A stretch of DNA of 64,000 nt from Pedobacter duraquae (GCF_004362245.1 NZ_SNWM01000003.1:558001-622000); one strand, 5' to 3'. Positions 53,411 through 62,447 are shown, counted from the stretch's first letter. A program made the numbers and translations. Notes: a model not told the origin generated them from the sequence alone.

Positions 53411-55279
53411 TTACGATCTGCGTCTTCGTTCGCCGGTTCCGCTTCCACCTTCGCGTCTGCCACCACGGTCATCTCTGGATTTACCAGAAAAGTCCCTGAA
53501 GCCACCGCCGCTGTTTCCACCTTCACGTCTTGCGCCGCCGCCATAGCTTTTGCGTTCGCCACCACCGTAGCTTTTACGCTCGCCGCCGCCGTATCCGCCA
53601 CCGCCACTTCTGCGTTCGCCACCGCCACCACCTCTGGTGCTGACAGGAGCATCGCCAGATTTTTCAATCCTAACGCCGCGGTTGTTGAATTCGATACCTT
53701 TAAAGTTATTGAACAACGAGTCAACAGTTGCATCCTCAACCTCGAAGAAAGAATAAACACCTTTCAAGTCGATTTTACCAATACTTTTTCCGCTGATTTT
53801 ACCGTTGTTACAAACAAAAGATAGTAAGTCTCCACGAGTGAAATCATCTACAGAACCCAGGTTAATGAACAGACGGGTATAACCTTCGCTGTTTCTTGAG
53901 CCTCTTTCCGGACGGTCTCCGCGCAGACCACGCTCGCCTCTGTCATCTGCCGAAGCATTCAGGTCAGGTGCGTTTTTGTAATATTCCAGGAATCTGTTGA
54001 ATTCTAAAGAAGCAAATCTTTTGATCACATCTTCTTTTGTTAATTCAGCAAACTCATCCATAATACGTGGGATATATTGTTCAATCTGGCTTTCATTAAC
54101 TTCAACATTGTGAACTTTATGAACCAAAGAGAATAACTGTTTCTCACATACATCGAATCCTGTAGGCAATTCAGCTTTAGTAAACTGTTTGCCAATAATT
54201 CTTTCAATCTGACGAATCTTGCCAATCTCTTTAGAATTGATGATACAAATAGAGATACCAGTTTTACCGGCTCTTCCTGTACGACCACTTCTGTGGGTAT
54301 AACTTTCAATCTCGTCTGGCAATGAATAGTTAATTACGTGCGTTACGTTATTAACGTCAATACCACGTGCTGCTACGTCAGTTGCAATTAACAACTGCAT
54401 GTTGCGGTCACGGAAACGTTGCATTACTTTATCTCTTTGTTGTTGAGATAAGTCACCATGCAGAGCATCAGCGTTATAGCCGTCTTTGATCAGGTTTTCT
54501 GCGACGTCTTGCGTATCCATTTTAGTTTTACAAAAAACTACAGCAAAGATTTCAGGATTAAAATCTACGATACGTTTAAGGGCAGCATACTTATCTCTTG
54601 CACGTACAATGTAGTACTCATGCTCGATATTAACGTTACCAGTGTTTTTTGTTCCCATAGTCAACTCCGTAGGGTTGTCCATGTAGTTTTTAGCTATTCT
54701 TCTAACCTCAGGAGGCATAGTAGCAGAGAAAAGCCATGTTTTTTTGTCGTCAGGAGTTGTAGACAAAATATCATTAATGTCTTCCTGGAAGCCCATGTTT
54801 AACATTTCATCGGCTTCGTCCAACACAACATATTTCACGTTAGTGAAATCAATTGCCTTACGGCCAATAATGTCTAACATACGACCCGGTGTAGCCACTA
54901 CAATTTGTACACCGTTTCTAATTTCACGCAACTGTTGCATAATGTTGGCACCACCGTAAACGGCTACCACACTTGCACCAGGGGTGTTTTTTGAGTAATT
55001 CTTGATGTCGCTAGCAATCTGTAAACAAAGCTCTCTCGTAGGGCATAAAATCAATGCCTGAGGCTTGTTGCTCTTAAAGTCGATCAATTCAATCAGCGGC
55101 AAACCAAATGCGGCTGTCTTTCCTGTTCCTGTTTGGGCCAAACCAACAAAATCGTTATTGCCCTCTAACAAAACAGGAATAGCTTGCTCCTGAATAGGTG
55201 TTGGATTTTCGAAACCTAAATCCTTTACAGCATTAACAACGTCATCACTTATCCCCAATAATTTAAATGGGTTATTCAT
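53411..55279 (-). CDS. DEAD-box RNA helicase with DbpA-like domain and Gly/Arg-rich tail
   Basis: 622 residues. The core motifs are complete: Q motif (FENPTPIQEQAIP), AQTGTGKTAAFG (I), PTRELCLQIA (Ia), VLDEADEMLNMGF (II), FSATMP (III), TDVAARGIDV (V) and HRSGRTGRAGKTG (VI). A C-terminal DbpA-like RNA-binding domain (about residues 470-545: YTRLFINLGSVDDFTRGDLLSF to FNNRGVRIEKS) is followed by a ~70-residue Gly/Arg/Ser tail with tandem GGGERKSY units. Likely a CsdA/DeaD-type role in ribosome assembly or mRNA structure. TACCTTTG (minus strand, 55302-55309) is the probable promoter. Confidence 0.95.
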   Translation of the reverse strand: MNNPFKLLGISDDVVNAVKDLGFENPTPIQEQAIPVLLEGNNDFVGLAQTGTGKTAAFGLPLIELIDFKSNKPQALILCPTRELCLQIASDIKNYSKNTPGASVVAVYGGANIMQQLREIRNGVQIVVATPGRMLDIIGRKAIDFTNVKYVVLDEADEMLNMGFQEDINDILSTTPDDKKTWLFSATMPPEVRRIAKNYMDNPTELTMGTKNTGNVNIEHEYYIVRARDKYAALKRIVDFNPEIFAVVFCKTKMDTQDVAENLIKDGYNADALHGDLSQQQRDKVMQRFRDRNMQLLIATDVAARGIDVNNVTHVINYSLPDEIESYTHRSGRTGRAGKTGISICIINSKEIGKIRQIERIIGKQFTKAELPTGFDVCEKQLFSLVHKVHNVEVNESQIEQYIPRIMDEFAELTKEDVIKRFASLEFNRFLEYYKNAPDLNASADDRGERGLRGDRPERGSRNSEGYTRLFINLGSVDDFTRGDLLSFVCNNGKISGKSIGKIDLKGVYSFFEVEDATVDSLFNNFKGIEFNNRGVRIEKSGDAPVSTRGGGGGERRSGGGGYGGGERKSYGGGERKSYGGGARREGGNSGGGFRDFSGKSRDDRGGRREGGSGTGERRRRS

Positions 55280-55393
55280 TTTAACTTTTTTAATTAAGCC
55301 GCAAAGGTACGCTTATTAATTGGTATTTCCTTGGTAATTAACTAAATAAAAATAAACTACTATCTTGTCTGAATCAGACAATTAAAGAAAAAT

Positions 55394-55852
55394 CTAACGC
55401 AACCTGTCGGCCGATCTGATCAGTTGCTCATCTTTATTGATCCCGCGGATGCCTAAGGCCAGGAATATGATCGCCAGAACTGGCAATGCAACGCCTATTT
55501 CTACTTTGGCTCCGGCAAGTGCGCCTTCCAGGAGTTGTGCGCTTTGAAATATCCAGAAGCATAGTCCAACGATCAATAAGATGTTAATAGTGGCAATCCG
55601 CTTTTGTAGGGTTCTGTTTTTGAAGGCGAAAATATTAATCAATGCAACCAGGGCAGTTGCTATTGTGCCAATAAACAAGCCCATAAAATCTTGTGTTTTT
55701 ATACTTTTTCCATCCGCTATCTCATAGATGCCTGTAACGAGTAAACTGACCTGGGTGGTACTGTAGGCCTTGCTTACCAGAGGTATGATGATTAAAAGTA
55801 ACAGACTGATCGCTGCCAGAAAAAACCAGATGGATTGTATGCGTTGTATCAT
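55394..55852 (-). CDS. DUF4293 integral membrane protein
   Basis: 152 residues with four transmembrane segments (about 8-28, 52-75, 85-105 and 118-138). The opening MIQRIQSIWFFLAAISLLLLI is the standard DUF4293 start, and LPVLAIIFLALGIRGINKDEQLIRSADRLR the standard end. A Bacteroidota-wide protein of unknown function. A TATCTTTG box on the minus strand (55873-55880) is the probable promoter; a divergent box for truA lies close by. Confidence 0.9.
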   Translation of the reverse strand: MIQRIQSIWFFLAAISLLLLIIIPLVSKAYSTTQVSLLVTGIYEIADGKSIKTQDFMGLFIGTIATALVALINIFAFKNRTLQKRIATINILLIVGLCFWIFQSAQLLEGALAGAKVEIGVALPVLAIIFLALGIRGINKDEQLIRSADRLR

Positions 55853-55921
55853 GTTATGAGTAAAAATGTCTTCAAAGATATTAAAAGACAGAAAAACAAG
55901 GGCGTTAATATGATAAAAAAG

Positions 55922-55929
55922 TATTTTTG
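55922..55929 (+). promoter_or_regulatory. -7 box before truA
   Basis: TATTTTTG ends 12 nt before the ATG at 55942, so the mRNA leader would be only a few bases. No clear -33 element is seen. Confidence 0.5.
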
Positions 55930-55941
55930 CAGCCTGTGAGT

Positions 55942-56688
55942 ATGCAACGTTTTTTTATTGAACTATCCTATAACGGCACTGCCTATCATGGCTGGCAAAT
56001 CCAGCCAAATGCGCTGACTGTTCAGGAATGTCTGGACAAAGCCCTTTCTGTGTATTTCAGACAAGTCGTGCAAACCCTTGGCTGCGGACGTACCGATACC
56101 GGTGTACATGCAACGCAGTTTTTTGCACATTTTGATCTGCAAGATATAGAAACGCATCGTGCCGTAGCGGCTATTGGTGGAATTAACGCCCTTTTGCCCT
56201 ATGACATTGCGGTGAGCAGGATTTTTAAAGTTGCTGATGATGCGCACGCGCGTTTCCATGCAGATTCCAGATCCTATAAATATTATCTGCATCAACATAA
56301 AGATCCTTTTAAACTGGATAGGTCCTGGTTGTATAAGGGGCCTTTAAATGTGGTTGCGATGGCGGAAGCTGCAGACATGCTCAAATCATTCACCGATTTC
56401 TCCTGTTTCAGTAAATCCAATACACAGACACTCACTAATAACTGCAAAATTACGCGTGCTGATTTCGAGGAAACAGATGGTGGTCTCATTTTTACAATCC
56501 AGGCTGACCGTTTCCTGAGGAATATGGTTCGTGCTATTGTGGGTACATTGATTCGTGTGGGTAATGGTGAAATAACACCTGCACAACTGCCTGCCATTAT
56601 CGAAAGCAAAAATAGGAGTAACGCTGGCCAGTCTGTACCGGCTTGTGGATTATACCTGGTTGAAGTAACTTACCCCTTTGTAAATTAA
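55942..56688 (+). CDS. truA: tRNA pseudouridine(38-40) synthase
   Basis: 248 residues from ATG 55942 (MQRFFIELSYNGTAYHGWQIQPNALTVQECLDKALS). A TTG at 55927 overlaps the promoter box and was rejected. TruA modifies anticodon-stem positions 38-40. The catalytic Asp is Asp52 in LGCGRTDTGVHATQFFAHFD; RNMVRAIVGTLIRVGNGEI is the conserved later segment. The ABC transporter gene starts 1 nt after the stop. Confidence 0.96.
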   Translation: MQRFFIELSYNGTAYHGWQIQPNALTVQECLDKALSVYFRQVVQTLGCGRTDTGVHATQFFAHFDLQDIETHRAVAAIGGINALLPYDIAVSRIFKVADDAHARFHADSRSYKYYLHQHKDPFKLDRSWLYKGPLNVVAMAEAADMLKSFTDFSCFSKSNTQTLTNNCKITRADFEETDGGLIFTIQADRFLRNMVRAIVGTLIRVGNGEITPAQLPAIIESKNRSNAGQSVPACGLYLVEVTYPFVN

Positions 56689-56689
56689 T

Positions 56690-58462
56690 ATGTCGAAAAT
56701 AACCGGTGACGTCATAAATGTTCATTTGCTCAAAAGAGTTTTGCAATACGTAAAGCCCTATCGTGCCATTTTTATTTACGCCATTGTATTAACGATCTTA
56801 CTGGCTGTGATTGCGCCCGTCAGACCATTCGTAATCAAGTATACCCTAGACCAATATATTCTTACCGGACAGTACCAGGGTTTATTGAATATGACTATTC
56901 TAATGATAGTCTTGCTGATTGTACAGAGTGTGATTCAGTATAGCCATACCTTGCTAACCAACACATTAGGGCAATCTGCAATTAAAGACCTGCGCATCGC
57001 GGTGTTTAACCACATCATGTCGCTGCGGTTAAAATATTTTGATAAAACCCCAATAGGGCAACTTATCACACGTACGGTTTCAGATTTGGAAACTATTGCA
57101 GACATTTTCTCGGAAGGTCTGATTGTGCTGATTGGAGATATATTGATGGTTATTGTGATCATTGGTGTAATGGTGTATCGCGATTGGGCACTCACGCTGA
57201 TGGTGCTGTTGCCATTGCCTTTGCTGATGATTGCTACAGCAAAATTTCAAAAGGCCATTAAGTCTGCCTTTCAGGAAATCCGAATTGAAGTATCGAACTT
57301 AAATACATTCCTGCAGGAACATATCACCGGAATCTCGATCATCCAATACTTCGCACGGGAAGATCAGGAATATCGTAAGTTTCATAAAATAAACTCACGC
57401 TACCGTGATGCCAATATCAGGTCTAACTGGTACTATTCGATATTTTTTCCGGTAGTGGAAATCATTTCGGCGATGTCTATGGGCCTATTGGTATGGTATG
57501 GCGCAAAAAGTATTCTCGCGAAGCCATTGGATGTAACGCCAGGTACAATCACGGAGTTCCTGCTATATATCAGCATGCTTTTCAGGCCGATCCGGGAGCT
57601 TGCAGATAAATTCAATACACTACAAATGGGAATGGTTGGTGCCGAACGTGTTTTCAAAGTGTTGGATACACAAGAAACTACGACTAATACAGGGGTGCTG
57701 GCGCCAGAGTATCTAAATGGTAAAATCTCTTTTCAAAAAGTGTGGTTTGCCTATATCGATCAACAGTATGTGTTAAAAGATCTTTCGTTTGAAGTTGAAA
57801 GCGGACAAACCGTAGCGCTAGTAGGGGCAACGGGTGCTGGAAAATCATCAACTATCAATATCTTAAATCGCTTTTATGAAATTCAAAAAGGAACGATTCT
57901 GGTAGATGGTGTGCCGATACAAGCGTATGAGTTGAACTTTCTGCGTAAAAATATCGCTACAGTTTTACAGGATGTTTTTTTATTCTCGGATACTATATTT
58001 AACAATATCACCCTTAATAATCCATTAATTACAATGGAAGAAGTGGTGGATGCGGCAAAGAAAGTTGGTGCCCATGATTTTATAGAAAGATTGCCGGGAG
58101 GATACCAGTATAACGTAATGGAACGCGGGGCGACACTTTCGGCGGGGCAGGCACAATTAATTTCTTTTATCAGAGCGTTGGTATATAATCCCGCTATTCT
58201 TGTACTTGATGAAGCAACATCATCTGTAGATACAGAAACGGAGTTGCTAATTCAGAAAGCAATAGATAACCTGATGTCTGGTCGCACCGCCATCGTTATA
58301 GCACACAGGTTATCCACAATCCAAAAAGCAGATTTAATCATCGTACTCGATAAGGGGGAGATCATGGAAAAAGGAACCCATCAGGAATTGCTCAAGATGG
58401 ATGGCTATTATAAAAGACTATATGAACTCCAGTTTAACTCCGGAGGAATAGCTGCAGTGTAG
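56690..58462 (+). CDS. ABC exporter, ATP-binding/permease fusion
   Basis: 590 residues: six transmembrane helices (residues ~20-330) and one nucleotide-binding domain. Walker A is VALVGATGAGKSSTINIL, the signature is GATLSAGQAQLISFIRALVYNP (LSAGQ instead of LSGGQ, common in this subgroup), Walker B AILVLDEATSSVD and the H-loop IVIAHRLST. It is a multidrug/lipid-exporter half-transporter (MdlB/MsbA-like) acting as a dimer. Substrate unknown. It directly follows truA, probably in one operon. Confidence 0.93.
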   Translation: MSKITGDVINVHLLKRVLQYVKPYRAIFIYAIVLTILLAVIAPVRPFVIKYTLDQYILTGQYQGLLNMTILMIVLLIVQSVIQYSHTLLTNTLGQSAIKDLRIAVFNHIMSLRLKYFDKTPIGQLITRTVSDLETIADIFSEGLIVLIGDILMVIVIIGVMVYRDWALTLMVLLPLPLLMIATAKFQKAIKSAFQEIRIEVSNLNTFLQEHITGISIIQYFAREDQEYRKFHKINSRYRDANIRSNWYYSIFFPVVEIISAMSMGLLVWYGAKSILAKPLDVTPGTITEFLLYISMLFRPIRELADKFNTLQMGMVGAERVFKVLDTQETTTNTGVLAPEYLNGKISFQKVWFAYIDQQYVLKDLSFEVESGQTVALVGATGAGKSSTINILNRFYEIQKGTILVDGVPIQAYELNFLRKNIATVLQDVFLFSDTIFNNITLNNPLITMEEVVDAAKKVGAHDFIERLPGGYQYNVMERGATLSAGQAQLISFIRALVYNPAILVLDEATSSVDTETELLIQKAIDNLMSGRTAIVIAHRLSTIQKADLIIVLDKGEIMEKGTHQELLKMDGYYKRLYELQFNSGGIAAV

Positions 58463-58507
58463 CTTAGTCGAGGATAACATTCCGAAATTATTTGTATCAT
58501 TAGGGGT

Positions 58508-59782
58508 ATGAAGAAAATTTTCTCTAACCTCACTGTTCAGGTACTGCTGGCAATCACACTCGGTGTAGTTGTTGGTGCCTTCTTTCCCGGCTTTGCACCA
58601 CATGCGAAATTGATCAGCCAAAGTTTTATTAATATGATCAGTATGCTGATCGCTCCGATCATATTTCTGACCATCGTGTTAGGAATCGCTCATATGGGTG
58701 ATATGAAAAAAGTAGGTCGCGTAGGAGGCAAAGCTTTGCTGTATTTTGAAATCGTGACTACCCTGGCCATAGGAATCGGGATGGTGGTAGCAAATGTACT
58801 GAAGCCTGGTGTTGGTGTGAAGCCTGCCGGCGGTGATGTAGCTAAACTGCAAACCTATACTGACCAGGCGAAAGAGATCAACTGGCTGGAGTTTTTCACT
58901 CATATTATTCCTCATAACGTCTTCGCATCTTTTACGGAAGGGAATATTTTGCAGATCTTATTTTTTGCGATCCTCTTTGGCTATGGCCTTAATAAGATGG
59001 GCGATAGCGGTCACAGTGTGTTAAGGGGTATGGATAAAGTTAAGAGTGTATTCTTTAACATTATGAAGGCTGTGATGCGACTGGCACCTTTGGGTGCATT
59101 TGGAGGGATGGCTTTCAGTGTTGGTACATATGGTATTCATACGCTCCTGCCAATGGCAAAGCTGATGGGCTCAGTTTATCTGACCTGTATCCTTTTTATA
59201 TTTATCGTTCTGAATGCGATCTGTATTTATTTCAAGTTTAGTTTGTGGAGTTACTTAAAGTTTATCAGACAGGAAATCCTTATTGTGTTGGGCACTTCCT
59301 CATCTGAATCGGTATTGCCAAGTATGATGCAGAAAATGGAAAACATTGGCTGTGATAAGTCTGTGGTGGGGCTGGTAATTCCAACAGGTTATTCCTTTAA
59401 TCTGGATGGTACAGCAATCTACTTGTCTATGGCGGTAATATTCCTGACCCAGGTTTTTGGCATCAACCTATCAATTGGCCAACAGTTGTCGGTCCTAGCA
59501 GTCCTGATGGTTACCTCCAAAGGAGCGGCGGGCGTTACCGGCAGTGGTTTCATTGTGCTGGCATCTACACTTACGGCTTTAAAAATAATGCCCGTAGAAC
59601 ATATTGCCATTTTACTTGGGGTGGATCGCTTTATGTCTGAAGCCCGTGCGATTACAAATATGATTGGGAATGGGATCGCAACGATTGTGATAGCAAAAAG
59701 TGAAGGTGAATTTGATCAGGAAAAGTACCTGCAAGCGATTAATCCTCAAGCAATCGAACAGGCCGAAGAAGCGCAGCCCTAA
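58508..59782 (+). CDS. Dicarboxylate/amino-acid:cation symporter (DAACS)
   Basis: 424 residues with about eight transmembrane helices and two re-entrant loops. The GltP/DctA motifs are visible: GTSSSESVLPSMMQKMENIG (serine-rich hairpin), VGLVIPTGYSFNLDGTAIYLSMAVIFLTQVFG (DGTA loop), KGAAGVTGSGFIVLASTL and GVDRFMSEARAITNMIGNGIATIVIAKSEGE. The family imports glutamate/aspartate or C4-dicarboxylates with Na+ or H+; substrate unresolved. A 46-nt gap separates it from the ABC transporter. Confidence 0.93.
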   Translation: MKKIFSNLTVQVLLAITLGVVVGAFFPGFAPHAKLISQSFINMISMLIAPIIFLTIVLGIAHMGDMKKVGRVGGKALLYFEIVTTLAIGIGMVVANVLKPGVGVKPAGGDVAKLQTYTDQAKEINWLEFFTHIIPHNVFASFTEGNILQILFFAILFGYGLNKMGDSGHSVLRGMDKVKSVFFNIMKAVMRLAPLGAFGGMAFSVGTYGIHTLLPMAKLMGSVYLTCILFIFIVLNAICIYFKFSLWSYLKFIRQEILIVLGTSSSESVLPSMMQKMENIGCDKSVVGLVIPTGYSFNLDGTAIYLSMAVIFLTQVFGINLSIGQQLSVLAVLMVTSKGAAGVTGSGFIVLASTLTALKIMPVEHIAILLGVDRFMSEARAITNMIGNGIATIVIAKSEGEFDQEKYLQAINPQAIEQAEEAQP

Positions 59783-59863
59783 TTTTTAAATCTTATTGTG
59801 TTAATTAAACGCATTGATTTTGTGTAACTTAACGGATAGGTGCGAATAAATCGCGAAAAATAT

Positions 59864-59893
59864 TTTGCGCCTTAAATCTTTTTCCTACATTTG
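59864..59893 (+). promoter_or_regulatory. Promoter of a putative small RNA
   Basis: TTTG (59864-59867), an 18-nt spacer and TACATTTG (59886-59893) match the Bacteroidota promoter pattern. No start codon with a reading frame follows before the terminator. Confidence 0.65.
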
Positions 59894-59897
59894 CCTT

Positions 59898-59951
59898 CGA
59901 GAGCGTTAATTTAACGGGGGTAGGTCTACGGATTTATCCCCGTTTCTTTTT
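59898..59951 (+). ncRNA. Candidate small RNA (promoter plus terminator)
   Basis: About 5 nt after a well-formed -7 box, sequence of roughly 50 nt runs into a Rho-independent terminator: AACGGGG/CCCCGTT (59913-59919 with 59938-59944), then T-rich sequence to 59951. No reading frame of any length is present, and the strong promoter points into it. It could also be an attenuated leader whose read-through reaches sucD, but sucD has its own promoter at 60020-60050. I do not recognise a known RNA family. Confidence 0.5.
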
Positions 59952-60019
59952 GATATCCCTGACCCAATCTTCCTGCTTTTTTTATTTTACGATAAATAGA
60001 ATTATTGTGGGCATTGCAG

Positions 60020-60050
60020 TTGACAATGCATTCCAATTAGCTTAGATTTG
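60020..60050 (+). promoter_or_regulatory. Promoter of sucD
   Basis: TTG (60020-60022), a 20-nt spacer and TAGATTTG (60043-60050) match the Bacteroidota consensus. The leader to the ATG at 60071 is about 15 nt. Confidence 0.8.
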
Positions 60051-60070
60051 CAACAAAAAAATATAGATAC

Positions 60071-60943
60071 ATGAGTGTTTTAGTAAATAAGGATTCGAAA
60101 GTTATAGTTCAGGGTTTTACCGGAAATGAAGGTACATATCATGCTTCTCAGATGATAGAATACGGAACTAACGTAGTTGGCGGTGTAACTCCCGGTAAAG
60201 GCGGACAAACTCACTTAGACAGGCCGGTTTTTAATACTGTTAAAGATGCGGTTGATCAGGCGGGTGCTAATGTATCTATCATATTTGTTCCACCAGCTTT
60301 TGCTGCTGATGCAATCATGGAAGCTGCAGAAGCAGGTATTAAGGTTATCGTGTGTATTACTGAAGGTATTCCTACAAAGGATATGATTCAGGTTAAAGAA
60401 TATATTGCTGACAGAGATTGCCGTTTAATCGGTCCTAACTGTCCTGGTATTATCACTGCTGATGAAGCTAAAATTGGTATCATGCCAGGCTTTATCTTCA
60501 AAAAAGGAACTGTTGGTGTTGTTTCTAAATCAGGTACCCTGACTTACGAAGCAGTTGATCAGGTTGTGAAAGCAGGTTTGGGTATCACTACAGCTATCGG
60601 TATTGGTGGTGATCCGATCATTGGTACAACAACAAAAGAAGCTGTTGAGTTATTGATGAACGATCCTGAAACTGAAGGTATCATCATGATTGGTGAGATC
60701 GGTGGTGGTATGGAAGCTGAAGCTGCAAGATGGATTAAAGAAAATGGTACTAAACCAGTTGTTGGTTTCATCGCAGGTCAGACTGCGCCTGCAGGTCGTA
60801 GAATGGGACATGCTGGTGCGATTGTTGGTGGTGCTGAAGATACAGCAGCGGCAAAAATGAAAATTATGGCTGAGTGTGGTATCCGCGTTGTGGAAAGTCC
60901 AGCAGAAATCGGTGCAGCAATGGCCGAACTTTTAAAGAAATAG
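60071..60943 (+). CDS. sucD: Succinate-CoA ligase, alpha subunit
   Basis: 290 residues, full length. With SucC it forms succinyl-CoA synthetase of the TCA cycle. The CoA-binding domain has [35 protein letters not shown]; the phospho-accepting histidine is His247 in [32 protein letters not shown] and [20 protein letters not shown] are conserved. sucC is not adjacent, so the subunits are encoded apart. A terminator follows. Confidence 0.97.
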   Translation: MSVLVNKDSKVIVQGFTGNEGTYHASQMIEYGTNVVGGVTPGKGGQTHLDRPVFNTVKDAVDQAGANVSIIFVPPAFAADAIMEAAEAGIKVIVCITEGIPTKDMIQVKEYIADRDCRLIGPNCPGIITADEAKIGIMPGFIFKKGTVGVVSKSGTLTYEAVDQVVKAGLGITTAIGIGGDPIIGTTTKEAVELLMNDPETEGIIMIGEIGGGMEAEAARWIKENGTKPVVGFIAGQTAPAGRRMGHAGAIVGGAEDTAAAKMKIMAECGIRVVESPAEIGAAMAELLKK

Positions 60944-60967
60944 TATATCCTTCTTATATTCTATCAG

Positions 60968-61000
60968 CGGGACCTGTTTACACAGGTCCCGTTTTTTTTT
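60968..61000 (+). terminator. Terminator of sucD
   Basis: CGGGACCTGT pairs with ACAGGTCCCG (60968-60977 with 60982-60991) around a 4-nt loop, followed by T9. Confidence 0.93.
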
Positions 61001-61071
61001 GTCCAATTTACATGACGTAATTATTACGGTGGCGCTAATCCGTAGATCTCCAATAATCCGTATATTGATGT

Positions 61072-61557
61072 ATGAAATTAAATGTCCATAAAGCTTTTGT
61101 CTTGGCAGGCCTGTTGTGCCTCACCAACCTTGTTGCCTGTGCGCAGAAACAGGAAAAAGAAATCCAGACTAAAACCACTACTAAAAACCCAAAATGGAAC
61201 ACGCTTACTCAAGAAGAGGCGGATGTGATTGTTAGGAAGGGTACAGAGCGTCCAGGATCAGGAAAGCTCCTTAACAATACTGAAAAGGGTACCTATACCT
61301 GTAAAAGATGCAATGCTGCGCTGTATCGCTCAGAATCTAAATTTGAATCTGAATGTGGATGGCCGAGTTTTGATGATGAGATTCCCGGCGCTGTGAAAAG
61401 AGTTCCCGATGCCGATGGTTCGCGTACTGAAATCGAGTGTGCTAATTGTGGTGCTCACCTTGGGCACGTGTTTCTGGGGGAAGGATTTACTTCAAAAAAC
61501 ACGAGGAATTGTGTCAATTCAATATCGATGAACTTCGTTCCCGATAAGAAAAAATAA
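61072..61557 (+). CDS. msrB: Peptide-methionine (R)-S-oxide reductase, lipoprotein
   Basis: 161 residues. The N-terminus is a lipoprotein signal ([17 protein letters not shown], lipobox LVAC near residue 23), so it acts in the periplasm or at the outer membrane. The MsrB domain has the zinc CxxC pairs ([10 protein letters not shown] and [14 protein letters not shown]), GWPSFDDEI, and the catalytic Cys147 in [13 protein letters not shown]. It repairs methionine-R-sulfoxide in envelope proteins. No msrA is fused or adjacent. Confidence 0.95.
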   Translation: MKLNVHKAFVLAGLLCLTNLVACAQKQEKEIQTKTTTKNPKWNTLTQEEADVIVRKGTERPGSGKLLNNTEKGTYTCKRCNAALYRSESKFESECGWPSFDDEIPGAVKRVPDADGSRTEIECANCGAHLGHVFLGEGFTSKNTRNCVNSISMNFVPDKKK

Positions 61558-61578
61558 GGCTTTTATAGCCTTTCAAGG

Positions 61579-61630
61579 CCATTATTCCTATCCTGAAGTA
61601 GCTGCTGAAGGCCAGGAATAGTGGTTTTTT
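61579..61630 (+). terminator. Terminator after msrB
   Basis: CCATTATTCCT (61579-61589) pairs with AGGAATAGTGG (61614-61624; one G-U pair) around a 24-nt loop, followed by T6. Confidence 0.75.
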
Positions 61631-61663
61631 GTTTTATAAGAGCTTAGTTTTCTTATCTTTGCA

Positions 61664-61671
61664 GGCCGTAA
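61664..61671 (+). promoter_or_regulatory. -7 box before the RlpA-like gene
   Basis: TATCTTTG ends 11 nt before the ATG at 61683. No -33 TTG is found at the standard spacing. Confidence 0.5.
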
Positions 61672-61682
61672 TAAAGATAACT

Positions 61683-62060
61683 ATGAAATATTGTTTACTG
61701 TTACTTAGCCTCTTATTCTCTCTGGCGCTGCATGCACAACAGGATTCTGTCAACACAGAAAACATGCGTACAAAAACTGGTCTAGCCACTTATTATGCTA
61801 AGAAGTTTGAAGGCAGGAGAACAACCAGTGGCAAAAAATATCGCGGACATAAGCTGACTGCTGCTCATCTTTCCCTCCCTTTTGGTACTGTGGTTACCGT
61901 TAAAAATCTGTCAAACGGCAAGACTGTAGATGTGGTAGTTAACGACCGGGGGCCTTACTCCAAAAGATATATTATCGACCTGTCTGAAAAGGCCGCAAAG
62001 AAGCTTGGCTTCTGGAAAATGGGACAGGAAAAAGTAGAAATCAGTTACCATCTCGAATAG
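61683..62060 (+). CDS. RlpA-like septal-ring/double-psi beta-barrel protein
   Basis: 125 residues from ATG 61683 (MKYCLLLLSLLFSLALHAQQDS), a signal peptide. The in-frame TTG at 61629 precedes the promoter box and was rejected. The DPBB domain is TGLATYYAKKFEGRRTTSGKKYRGHKLTAAHLSLPFGTVVTVKNLSNGKTVDVVVNDRGPY, then RYIIDLSEKAAKKLGF. The RlpA catalytic-type Asp in NDRGP is kept. There is no SPOR domain, so this is a short stand-alone form. It may cleave denuded peptidoglycan or only bind it. Confidence 0.9.
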   Translation: MKYCLLLLSLLFSLALHAQQDSVNTENMRTKTGLATYYAKKFEGRRTTSGKKYRGHKLTAAHLSLPFGTVVTVKNLSNGKTVDVVVNDRGPYSKRYIIDLSEKAAKKLGFWKMGQEKVEISYHLE

Positions 62061-62085
62061 TCTGCTGCTTTTATTGACAACTCTT

Positions 62086-62094
62086 TTATCCACA
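62086..62094 (+). promoter_or_regulatory. DnaA box upstream of nrdB
   Basis: TTATCCACA is a perfect match to the TTATNCACA consensus. In E. coli DnaA regulates nrdAB; a single box here fits replication-linked control. It is not dense enough to suggest oriC. Confidence 0.5.
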
Positions 62095-62213
62095 GTTCAA
62101 TAAGTAGTAGGCCGGTATATTTATGCCTTTTTCAGTCATCCGGCTAATAGAATACCAAATATTGAGCGTAATGAATGTGTCACTTTAGCAATTGTTTGTT
62201 AGTAAAAATGCAC

Positions 62214-62227
62214 AGTTGTTAACAACT
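62214..62227. promoter_or_regulatory. 14-bp palindrome, possible operator
   Basis: AGTTGTTAACAACT is an uninterrupted perfect palindrome lying 28 nt upstream of the TATATTTG box, where an activator or repressor could bind. Confidence 0.45.
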
Positions 62228-62447
62228 TATAGAGACAAATAAATGCCTTAGACTTTATATTTGTTTACATAAAGTTCTTTAATAAACCACACTCATTTTT
62301 TCAGTTAAAGGTTTAATATTTAATTATTTAGGATGCTGATGAGTTTTTGAGCTCATTAATCTTTCAGATTAAGTATTGATCTTTTGGCGGCTGTAGTTTG
62401 TAAATAAAATCCCTGTTAAATAAATACCCTTAAATAAAAATCACCCT

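Larger units (their letters stand above)
62061..62447. other. 387-nt regulatory gap upstream of nrdB
   Basis: No gene is apparent. It contains a perfect DnaA box (TTATCCACA, 62086-62094), a perfect 14-bp palindrome AGTTGTTAACAACT (62214-62227) and a TATATTTG (62256-62263) that could be the nrd promoter, leaving a leader of about 180 nt. I did not find an NrdR-box pair. The leader is AT-rich with no strong stem. Confidence 0.65.

Noticed and set aside
53356..53760. Long Ala/Val-rich minus-strand frame inside the helicase C-terminus
   Set aside because: It is a frame-shifted shadow of the Gly/Arg-rich repeats of the true helicase gene.
62061..62447. Replication origin
   Set aside because: Only one perfect DnaA box is present, and neither dnaA, dnaN nor an AT-rich unwinding repeat is near.
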